Of a DNA stretch of 5,503 nucleotides, positions 1-5,443 are shown piece after piece (the stretch's first letter is position 1; each line of letters starts with the position of its first letter). Source of the DNA: Burkholderiales bacterium. Its GTDB lineage: Bacteria > Pseudomonadota > Gammaproteobacteria > Burkholderiales > Burkholderiaceae_C. The notes under the pieces are model-generated. The model worked only from the letters and a program-made list of their open reading frames with translations. It had not been told where the DNA came from and did no database searches. The translations under genes were made by a program, and so were the position numbers. Location: contig CANGHQ010000148.1 in NCBI GenBank assembly GCA_947453585.1, forward strand, positions 1-5,503, read 5' to 3'.

Positions 1-908
1 GCCGACAGGGCGCTGCCCTGGCCGGTCTCAAAATACATCACGTTTGCGCCCCGTTGACCGTCGTCAAACACGCTGCCGCGCTGCAGCGACAAGGCGGCCT
101 GCTGCGCTTGGGCCAACAAGTCCAGGTCAATCCCAAAACTGCGGTTGGTGCCCTCGGTGCCGCCCACGGACTGGAACACCAGGTCTACCGGCGCGCCGCG
201 TTCTATGGCTTGCAAGGTGTTGGTCACGTGCGTCAGCACGCAAGACTGTGTGGGAATGCGGTAGCCGCCAATCACCTCATCAAGCATGTGCAAGAGCCGG
301 ACCACCTGCGCCACGTTGTCGGTGGCCGGGTTGATGCCGATGACCGCGTCGCCGCAGCCGTGCAGCAGGCCGTCGAGCAGGCTCGCGGCAATGCCAACGG
401 CGTCATCGGTGGGGTGGTTGGGCTGCAGCCGCGTGGCCAGGCGGCCGGGCAAGCCAATGGTGCCGCGAAAGCGGGTGACCACGCTGCATTTGCGCGCAAT
501 CAGCACCAGGTCTTGCAGGCGGCAAATTTTGCTCACCGCCGCCACCATCTCGGGCGTGAGGCCCGGCGCCAGGGCGGCCATCGCGGCGGTGGTGGCCGCG
601 TCGCCCAGCAGCCAGTTGCGAAAGTCGCCCACCGTGAGGTGCGCCACCGGGGCAAAGGCGGCGGCCTTGTGCGTGTCCAAAATCAGGCGGGTGACTTCGT
701 CTTCTTCGTAGGGCACCACGTATTCGTTCAAAAAGGTTTTGAGCGGCAACGCCGCCAGCGCCATTTGGGCGGCCAAGCGCTCTTGCATGGTCTGGGCTGC
801 TACGCCGCTGAGCTGGTCGCCCGAGCGCGCCGGGGTGGCCCGCGCCATCAGGGTGCGCAGGTCGGCAAACAAGTAGCGCTGGCTACCAATGGTGTGGGAA
901 TAGGCCAT
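1..908 (-). CDS. eutB: Ethanolamine ammonia-lyase large (heavy) subunit EutB, 3'-truncated by window edge
   Basis: Reading the minus strand from the ATG at 908 gives 302 open codons up to the window edge, about two thirds of the usual ~455-residue EutB. EutB is the TIM-barrel catalytic subunit of the adenosylcobalamin-dependent lyase that converts ethanolamine to acetaldehyde and ammonia, and it works with EutC. The reading matches the family throughout: an RSGD..GVAA segment near residues 28-37, ARLQPN-like TRLQPN at 159-164, GDAVIGINPATD at 186-197, FQSVGGTEG at 245-253 and MYFETGQGSALS at 291-302. The known E. coli substrate-contact residues Arg160, Gln162 and Asn193 fall at the same numbers here, and Glu294 corresponds to E. 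coli Glu287. The fifth contact (Asp362 in E. coli) lies outside the window. ATG 908 is the only in-frame ATG before a stop at 936-938, although no good Shine-Dalgarno is visible. It is the last of three co-oriented genes; eutC is expected just beyond the left edge. No frameshift is seen. Confidence 0.95.
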   Translation of the reverse strand, partial: MAYSHTIGSQRYLFADLRTLMARATPARSGDQLSGVAAQTMQERLAAQMALAALPLKTFLNEYVVPYEEDEVTRLILDTHKAAAFAPVAHLTVGDFRNWLLGDAATTAAMAALAPGLTPEMVAAVSKICRLQDLVLIARKCSVVTRFRGTIGLPGRLATRLQPNHPTDDAVGIAASLLDGLLHGCGDAVIGINPATDNVAQVVRLLHMLDEVIGGYRIPTQSCVLTHVTNTLQAIERGAPVDLVFQSVGGTEGTNRSFGIDLDLLAQAQQAALSLQRGSVFDDGQRGANVMYFETGQGSALS

Positions 909-983
909 GGCAATGCAAATCGGCGCAGGGCGCCATTACGGGCGGGAGTCCATTGTCAGCCATGGCAGCACAGTCGCCGCCCC

Positions 984-1940
984 TTAAGGCGGTGTCGCGC
1001 CCCATTTTTGCCAGCGCTGCCAATATTCCAGCGCCACGCGGTAGGTGTTGATTTGCACCTGCACGGTTTGCGCAATGTCGTGGCCGTAGCCGCCGCCCAT
1101 GGCAAACGCCATCGGAATCTTGCGCGAAAAGCACCAGTCAAACACGCGCCGGTCGCGGGCTTGCAGGCCGTCAAAGCTGAGTTTGAGGCGGCCCAGGCGG
1201 TCGCCCTCATGCGGGTCGGCGCCAGCCAGGTACAGCACAAAACCAGGCGCGAAGCGGTCTTGCAGGGTTTGCAAGGCCTGTTCCAACGCGGCCAAATAGG
1301 CGTCGTCGGTGCAGCCGTCGGGCAGGGCCACATCCAAATCGCTGGTCTCTTTGGTAAACGGAAAATTATTGGCGCCGTGGATGGACAGCGTAAACACCGA
1401 GTCATCTTTGGCAAAAATGCGCGCCGTGCCGTTGCCCTGGTGCACATCAAGGTCAATGATGGCTACGTTCAAGGGCAGGCGGCGCTGGCCTAGCGGTGGG
1501 CGCACGCGGCCCCATTCGGCTTGCAGCACGCGGGCTGCAACCGCCAGGTCGTTGAACACACAAAAGCCGCCGCCCCGCTCAGAATAAGCGTGGTGCGTAC
1601 CCCCTGCCAGATTGGCGGACACACCTTGGGCCAGCGCCGTGCGCGCCGCCTGCAAAGTGCCGCCCACCGAGCGCCGCGCCCGCTCGGCCATGGCTGGGCT
1701 CCACGGAAAACCAATGTCGCGCAAGATTTTGGCGTCTACCGAACCATTGGCAATGGCCCGGATATAGGCCGGGTGATGGGCAAAAGCCAGCTCGGGGTCT
1801 ATGGCGGCCGGGGCCTGCACAAACTGCACTTGGGGCAATTGCGCGCTTAGCGCGTCGCGCAGCAGCTGGTACTTGGCCATCGGAAAACGGTGGCCCGGCG
1901 GCAAGGGAAGGACGAAGTTGTCGCTGTAAAAAGCCTGCAT
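984..1940 (-). CDS. Histone deacetylase superfamily amidohydrolase, class IV (HDAC11-like)
   Basis: This 318-residue protein is close to the usual length of bacterial class-IV HDAC homologues. Zn-dependent enzymes of this fold remove acetyl or longer acyl groups from lysine or small amines. The N-terminus (FYSDNF..PLPPGHRFPMAKY, residues 4-24) is typical of the class. The catalytic His pair is His116-His117 in GGTHHAYSERGGGFCVFND (113-131). Metal ligands are Asp165 and His167 in IIDLDVHQGNG (161-171) and Asp242 in LAGADPHEGDRLG (238-250). The transition-state Tyr is Tyr285 in MGGGYGHD (281-288). These motifs resemble human HDAC11 more than class I/II enzymes. All active-site residues are present, so it should be active. 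There is no signal peptide, so it is presumably cytoplasmic. The start at 1940 puts the family N-terminus right at Met1; the ribosome binding site is weak. It lies 33 bp after the Bug receptor gene and 75 bp before eutB on the same strand, suggesting co-transcription. The substrate is unknown; a protein lysine, an acetylpolyamine or another acylated amine are all possible. Confidence 0.93.
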   Translation of the reverse strand: MQAFYSDNFVLPLPPGHRFPMAKYQLLRDALSAQLPQVQFVQAPAAIDPELAFAHHPAYIRAIANGSVDAKILRDIGFPWSPAMAERARRSVGGTLQAARTALAQGVSANLAGGTHHAYSERGGGFCVFNDLAVAARVLQAEWGRVRPPLGQRRLPLNVAIIDLDVHQGNGTARIFAKDDSVFTLSIHGANNFPFTKETSDLDVALPDGCTDDAYLAALEQALQTLQDRFAPGFVLYLAGADPHEGDRLGRLKLSFDGLQARDRRVFDWCFSRKIPMAFAMGGGYGHDIAQTVQVQINTYRVALEYWQRWQKWGATPP

Positions 1941-1973
1941 GAAAGTAGTTGAAGCCAGTCCTTGTGCGGGTTG

Positions 1974-2978
1974 CTAGTCCACGCTGGCGCCAGAGGCCTT
2001 GACCACCACCGCCCATTTTTTGATCTCCGCGTCAATCAGCGCGGCAAATTCTTGCGGGGTGTTGCCGCTGGGAATGGCGCCTTGGGCCAGCAGCTTTTCC
2101 TTGATCTCGGGCGAATTCAGCGCCTTGGCGGTTTCTTGCTGCAGCCGGTTGACGATCGCCTGGGGCGTGCCAGCTGGCGCCAGCAGGCCAAACCAACTTG
2201 TCGCCTCAAAGCCCTTGAGCGGCGCGGCCTCGGCAATCGTGGGCAGGTCGGGCAAGGCACCCGAACGCTGGGCGCTGGTTACCGCAAAGGCCTTGAGCTT
2301 GCCCGCCTTGATAAAGGCCATGGCCGAGGGCAGGTTGTCAAACATCACGTCCACTTGGTTGGACAGCAAACCCAACAACGCAGGCGCCGACCCGCCGTAG
2401 GGAATGTGCGTCATGTAAATGCCGGTGGACGTCTTGAACAACTCGCCTGCCAAATGGATGGACGTGCCGCTGCCGCTGGACGCCATGTTCAATTGGCCCG
2501 GGTGCTTGCGCGCGTAGGCAATAAAGTCAGGCACCGAGTTGATGCCCAGGGCCTTGGCGCGGTCGGCGTTCATCACCATCACGTTGGGCACACCAGCCAC
2601 CAGGGTGATGGGTGCAAAGTCTTTTTGCGGGTCGTAGGCCAGCTTGGCAAACAGCGACTTGTTGATGCCGTGCGTGCCCACGGTGCCCATGAGCAGCGTG
2701 TAGCCATCGGCCGCGGACTTGGCCACCTGTTCGGCGCCAATGTTGCCGCCCGCTCCGGCCCGGTTCTCAATCACAAAGGACTGGCCAAAGGCCTTGGTCA
2801 GCTCGGGCGCCACAGCGCGGGCCAGGATGTCGGTGGTGCCGCCGGGCGCAAAGGGCACCACGATCTTGACCGGCTTGCTGGGCCACGCAGTTTGGGCCTG
2901 GGCCAGGCCAGACGCAACGCCCAGCGCAAAAAGGGCCAAGGACACGAGACAAGTTCTGCGGGCGGTGGCTATTTGCAT
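1974..2978 (-). CDS. Bug/TctC-family periplasmic substrate-binding protein (tripartite tricarboxylate transporter receptor type)
   Basis: The 334-residue product has the standard Bug-receptor length and layout. A signal peptide covers residues 1-28: Arg7-Arg8, a hydrophobic core at about 11-25, and a likely cleavage after Ala28 (AQA|QT). The mature protein begins with the family signature WPSKPVKIVVPFAPGGTTD (32-50), containing the PGGxxD ligand loop. Then come ENRAGAGGNIGAE (71-83) with the ADGYTLLMG strand (90-98), YDPQKDFAPI (115-124), ASSGSGTSIHLAGELF (166-181) and IPYGGSAPALLGLLSNQVD (192-210), all hallmark segments. Bug proteins bind small carboxylated solutes in the periplasm. Some feed TctAB membrane subunits, but most in Burkholderiales are orphans. 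No tctA or tctB is visible, so this one is an orphan within the window. The start is supported by AGGA nine bases upstream of ATG 2978. It is the first gene of the minus-strand unit and is transcribed divergently from the ThDP enzyme gene. The ligand cannot be read from sequence; ethanolamine itself would be unusual because it has no carboxylate. Confidence 0.95.
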   Translation of the reverse strand: MQIATARRTCLVSLALFALGVASGLAQAQTAWPSKPVKIVVPFAPGGTTDILARAVAPELTKAFGQSFVIENRAGAGGNIGAEQVAKSAADGYTLLMGTVGTHGINKSLFAKLAYDPQKDFAPITLVAGVPNVMVMNADRAKALGINSVPDFIAYARKHPGQLNMASSGSGTSIHLAGELFKTSTGIYMTHIPYGGSAPALLGLLSNQVDVMFDNLPSAMAFIKAGKLKAFAVTSAQRSGALPDLPTIAEAAPLKGFEATSWFGLLAPAGTPQAIVNRLQQETAKALNSPEIKEKLLAQGAIPSGNTPQEFAALIDAEIKKWAVVVKASGASVD

Positions 2979-2979
2979 T

Positions 2980-2994
2980 TTTGTGAATCCTGCG
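2980..2994 (-). promoter_or_regulatory. Ribosome binding site of the Bug receptor gene
   Basis: On the minus strand the sequence before the ATG at 2978 reads GCAGGATTCACAAAAATG. The AGGA core pairs with the 16S anti-Shine-Dalgarno and lies nine bases before the start. It supports this start over internal alternatives, as does the signal peptide beginning directly at this Met. Confidence 0.55.
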
Positions 2995-3011
2995 ATGGGC
3001 TAGAACAAGGT

Positions 3012-3024
3012 GCACGCTGCGTGC
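3012..3024. promoter_or_regulatory. Perfect 13-bp inverted repeat, candidate operator
   Basis: The sequence GCACGC-T-GCGTGC is a perfect 6-1-6 dyad, 33 bases upstream of the Bug receptor start and about 160 bases upstream of the ThDP enzyme start. Its position in a divergent promoter region makes a regulator-binding site plausible. It could also act as a small hairpin in the 5' leader of the minus-strand transcript. No regulator gene is present in the window, so the partner is unknown. In GC-rich DNA a chance dyad of this size cannot be excluded. Confidence 0.3.
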
Positions 3025-3181
3025 CAGACAAGGCTGCCAGGCCCCAAAGCACGCCAAGGGCGGCAACCGCAAGCCATTATGAAGCCAGCATCCCGCACAA
3101 TGCATACTCAAAGCAGGGGTACAAACCCGCACTGACCGCCCTATTTTGTGTCACCCAATTTTTTGTGAAACGCCCACCGCC

Positions 3182-4885
3182 ATGACCACCTCCACCCAGC
3201 CCACGGGCGCCAGTTTGTTGATAGACGCCTTGCTGGCCCAGGGCGTGAACACTGTGTTTTGTGTGCCCGGCGAGAGCTTTTTGGCAGCCATGGACGCCAT
3301 GTATGCGCACCGCGACGCCATCCACCTGGTGGCGTGCCGCCACGAAGGCTCGGCCATGTTCATGGCCGAGGCCCATGCCAAAGCCACCGGGCGCCCCGGC
3401 ATTTGCTTTGTCACACGCGCCCCCGGCGCAGCCCAGGCCACCATCGGCCTGCACACCGCGCACCAAGACGCCACGCCGGTGATTTTGTTTATCGGACAAG
3501 TGGGGCGCGGCTTTATGGAGCGAGCCGCTTTTCAAGAGGTGGACTACCGCAGCATGTTTGCGCCGATGTGCAAATGGGTGGCGCAGGTGGACGACGCGAG
3601 CCGCATGCCCGAGATGGTGAGCCACGCCTTTCATGTGGCCATGGCCGGGCGGCGTGGCCCGGTGGTGCTGGCCTTGCCCGAAGACGTGCTGAGCGGCCCG
3701 GCTCGGGCCCCGGTGCGCGCAGTGCAAGCCGCGCAGCCGGTGCGCGCCACGCCCTCGGCCCCCGATCTGGCGCAGTTAATGGCCATGGTGGGCGCCGCCC
3801 AACGCCCCTTGCTGATCGTGGGCGGCAGCGGCTGGACGGCGCAGGCCGTGCAAGACCTGCGCACTTTTGTGCACGCCAGCGGCCTGCAGGTGGCCTGCTC
3901 TTTCAGGCGCCAAGACCTGTTTGACCACGACGACCCACATTACGTGGGCGTGCTGGGCCTGGGCGCGGACGCGGGGCTGCACCGGGCGGTCAAAGAAGCA
4001 GACCTGTTGGTGCTGCTGGGCGCACGCATGGGCGAGGTGCCTAGCTCGGGTTACACGCTGATTGACATTCCCCAGCCCCAGCAACTGCTGGTGCACGCCC
4101 TGCCCGAGGCCCAAGACCTGGGCCACCTGTACCGCCCCGACCTGGCGCTGCTGGCCACCATGCCCGAGCTGGCCCAGGCCTTGGCCGCGTTGCCCGCAGA
4201 CGCGCCCCTGCGCCAGCGCCTGCAGCCCCGCACGCAGGCCCTGCGCCAGGGCTTTGAGCAATTTACCGCCATCCCCGCAGCGCAAACCGCCCCCGACGCG
4301 CCCATTGACCTGGTGCAAACCTGGGGCCTGCTGCGCGCCCAGTTACCGGCCGACGTGGTGATCACCAACGGCGCGGGCAACTACACCACCTGGGCGCACC
4401 GCTACTTTCGGTACCGGCACTTTGGCAGCCAGCTGGCGCCCACCAGCGGCGCCATGGGCTACGGCTTGCCTGCGGCCATAGGCGCCAAACTGGCGCACCC
4501 GCAGCGCGACGTGCTGTGCCTGGCGGGCGACGGCTGCTTCATGATGAGTTCGCACGAACTTGCCACCGCCGTGCACCTGGCGCTGCCCATCGTCATCGTG
4601 GTGTTTGACAACCAGATGTACGGCACCATCCGCATGCACCAAGAAAAGTTCTTCCCCGAGCGCACCCACGGCACCGCCCTGCACAACCCCGACTTTGCGG
4701 CCCTGGCCCAAGCCTTTGGCGCCCACGGCCTGCGCATCACCCAGCCCGCCGCATTGGTAGAAGCCGTGCTGCAAGGCTTTAAAGCCGACCGCCCTACCCT
4801 GATTCACGTGCTGACCGACCCCGAGAACATCAGCGCTGGGGCGACGCTGAGCGGAATTCGGGCGCGCGGACGGCAAACGGTCTAG
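3182..4885 (+). CDS. Thiamine-diphosphate-dependent enzyme of the acetolactate synthase superfamily (carboligase/decarboxylase, substrate unknown)
   Basis: The 567-residue product has the three-domain ThDP enzyme fold. The Pyr (N-terminal) domain spans about 9-175, with the VPGES loop (28-32), the ThDP-activating Glu55 in CRHEGSAMFMAEA (52-64) and Gln118 in AAFQEVDY (115-122). The middle domain spans about 195-330. The PP (C-terminal) domain spans about 385-545, with SGAMGYGLPAAIGA (422-435) and the Mg/ThDP motif GDG at 449-451 ending at Asn477 in FDNQMYGT. The fold and motifs establish cofactor use. Members decarboxylate a 2-oxo acid and may ligate the intermediate to a second substrate. Several features argue against biosynthetic AHAS (IlvB): VPGES instead of the usual GYPGG-type loop, His486 where AHAS has its specificity Trp, and no ilvN-like small subunit downstream. 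Automated annotation would probably read acetolactate synthase large subunit. ATG 3182 is chosen because it sits just before the conserved N-terminus; a TTG at 3146 in the same frame would add 12 unconserved residues. It is monocistronic here and followed by a REP-like cluster. Confidence 0.9.
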   Translation: MTTSTQPTGASLLIDALLAQGVNTVFCVPGESFLAAMDAMYAHRDAIHLVACRHEGSAMFMAEAHAKATGRPGICFVTRAPGAAQATIGLHTAHQDATPVILFIGQVGRGFMERAAFQEVDYRSMFAPMCKWVAQVDDASRMPEMVSHAFHVAMAGRRGPVVLALPEDVLSGPARAPVRAVQAAQPVRATPSAPDLAQLMAMVGAAQRPLLIVGGSGWTAQAVQDLRTFVHASGLQVACSFRRQDLFDHDDPHYVGVLGLGADAGLHRAVKEADLLVLLGARMGEVPSSGYTLIDIPQPQQLLVHALPEAQDLGHLYRPDLALLATMPELAQALAALPADAPLRQRLQPRTQALRQGFEQFTAIPAAQTAPDAPIDLVQTWGLLRAQLPADVVITNGAGNYTTWAHRYFRYRHFGSQLAPTSGAMGYGLPAAIGAKLAHPQRDVLCLAGDGCFMMSSHELATAVHLALPIVIVVFDNQMYGTIRMHQEKFFPERTHGTALHNPDFAALAQAFGAHGLRITQPAALVEAVLQGFKADRPTLIHVLTDPENISAGATLSGIRARGRQTV

Positions 4886-4900
4886 CCTGTGAACCAGCCC

Positions 4901-5014
4901 GTCACTGCGAGGCCGCAGGCCGCGGCAGTCCACTGCGAGGCCGCGCCTCATTAACGTCACGGCGAGGCCGCCTCTCGTTAGCGTCACTGCGAGGCCGAAG
5001 GCCGCGGCAGTCCA
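4901..5014. repeat. Cluster of four REP-like palindromic units
   Basis: The core CACTGCGAGGCCG (one base different in the third copy) recurs at 4903, 4931, 4958 and 4985, spaced 28, 27 and 27 bases. Units 1 (4901-4932) and 4 (4983-5014) are full 32-base copies differing at one base. Each folds as ACTGC...GCAGT around an inner GGCC...GGCC stem, with an unpaired GA opposite GCG, a layout typical of REP elements. Units 2 and 3 are shorter variants whose right halves are replaced by a CTC(A/G)TTA(A/G)C segment, with their own GAGG(C)...(G)CCTC stems. Similar GTCA-TGCGAGGCCG...GGCA-TCC repeats are scattered between genes in many bacterial genomes, including Comamonadaceae. They are short, non-coding and mobilised in trans, commonly linked to RAYT transposases. 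Their position after a stop codon may help end transcription or stabilise the mRNA 3' end. Confidence 0.85.
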
Positions 5015-5039
5015 CCGCCATTCAATGCTTTTTTAAAAT

Positions 5040-5053
5040 ATTGTTTCCACAAT
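5040..5053. promoter_or_regulatory. Small inverted repeat ATTGT-N4-ACAAT, possible operator
   Basis: A perfect 5-4-5 dyad (ATTGT TTCC ACAAT) lies four bases upstream of TATGAT (5057-5062), which matches the sigma-70 -10 consensus at five of six positions. No good -35 is visible at the right distance. If the promoter is real it would drive the short ORF at 5122 and perhaps the gene at the right edge. The evidence is positional and weak. Confidence 0.25.
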
Positions 5054-5121
5054 GGATATGATGTCGCCATAAAGAAACCGGGCGCTTGACCCGACCAAGC
5101 TTCAAGGGCGGCACTGCATTC

Positions 5122-5430
5122 ATGGCGACATTGATTCCGGCGATAGGCACATCGGCAGACAAGCTACACGCCGAACTGCGCACTCTGATAGCCAGCAGCC
5201 AAGCGCCGGTCCTGCAGCCGGAAGGCGCCGAACCGGCTGTCGTATTCAAAGACCCGAACTTTCTAGACTTTCTGGGCCTGCGCCAGGGCCACGACGAAGG
5301 CGATTTAAAAGACGGCATCACCGTGGCCGAGTACAGGACCGAGCTGCCACCCAAAGCGGAGCTAGAGCAAAAGCTGCATGCGGCTTTGCTTGAGGCGCGG
5401 GAACGGCTGGCGCGGCGTGGGGTGTTGTAG
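5122..5430 (+). CDS. Internally deleted DUF1016/YhcG-type PDDEXK nuclease remnant (102 aa)
   Basis: The intact 102-residue ORF looks like separate pieces of the DUF1016 (YhcG, PDDEXK nuclease) family fused in frame. Residues 1-27 (MATLIPAIG...LHAELRTLIASSQ) resemble the start of the N-terminal domain. Residues 41-64 (VFKDPNFLDFLGL, then HDEGDLKD) resemble the segment that opens the nuclease domain. Residues 65-80 (GITVAEYRTELPPKAE) resemble the extreme C-terminus, followed by a charged helix to the end. Full-length members are roughly 340-370 residues. The bulk of the N-terminal domain and the whole catalytic core, including the E-x-K region, are absent, so nuclease activity is not expected. 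ATG 5122 is preferred because the family N-terminus begins there; a TTG at 5086 would add 12 residues. AAGGG lies about 14 bases upstream, which is a poor spacing. This is most likely a decayed gene that happens to keep its frame; a small repurposed protein is less likely. Family assignment is from remembered motifs. Confidence 0.65.
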   Translation: MATLIPAIGTSADKLHAELRTLIASSQAPVLQPEGAEPAVVFKDPNFLDFLGLRQGHDEGDLKDGITVAEYRTELPPKAELEQKLHAALLEARERLARRGVL

Positions 5431-5443
5431 GGGGACTTGGGTG

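Larger units (their letters stand above)
2979..3181. promoter_or_regulatory. Divergent intergenic region expected to hold promoters for both flanking genes
   Basis: About 200 bp separate the Bug receptor start (minus strand) from the ThDP enzyme start (plus strand), so both promoters should lie here. I see only weak matches. For the minus strand, a CATAAT -10-like hexamer lies at 3081-3076 without a good -35. For the plus strand, CATACT is at 3103-3108 and TATTTT at 3142-3147, also without good -35 partners. The 10-mer TTTTTGTGAA occurs twice in the same orientation, next to the two start codons (2978-2987 and 3160-3169). No small ORF here looks like a real gene. Confidence 0.5.
4886..5085. 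other. Intergenic stretch with REP-like cluster, then AT-richer leader
   Basis: This 200-bp gap after the ThDP enzyme gene holds no credible gene. Bases 4901-5014 are the repeat cluster described separately. From about 5020 the base composition shifts abruptly to AT-rich, with a run of six T at 5029-5034, a small dyad at 5040-5053 and a TATGAT hexamer at 5057-5062. The T run lies about 15 bases past the last hairpin, so it is not a canonical intrinsic terminator. Confidence 0.6.

Noticed and set aside
922..934. GGCGC-N3-GCGCC hairpin between the HDAC and eutB genes as a terminator
   Set aside because: The stem is only five pairs with no T tract in the direction of transcription, so it would not end the operon. 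It might at most influence translation of eutB.
54..1493. Plus-strand ORF of 479 codons
   Set aside because: It lies antisense to eutB and the HDAC gene, both of which have unmistakable family motifs. Its product is rich in Gly, Arg, His, Gln and Ala with no recognisable domain, as expected for an antisense frame of GC-rich genes.
1962..3185. Plus-strand ORF of 407 codons
   Set aside because: It is antisense to the Bug receptor gene and runs through the divergent promoter region. It is low-complexity Gly/Arg/His/Gln-rich with no family motif.
3077..3727. Minus-strand ORFs inside the ThDP enzyme gene (also 3776-4318 and 4343-4987)
   Set aside because: They are antisense shadows with the typical Gly/His/Gln/Val-rich composition and are overlapped completely by a well-supported gene.
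4901..5014. Possible CRISPR array, from regular 27-28 base spacing
   Set aside because: The copies are directly adjacent with no unique spacers between them, and the units are palindromic and diverged, which fits REP elements.
4983..5034. Intrinsic terminator from the last REP hairpin and the six-T run
   Set aside because: About 15 bases separate the hairpin end from the T run, so the geometry is wrong, although the hairpins could still influence 3' end formation.
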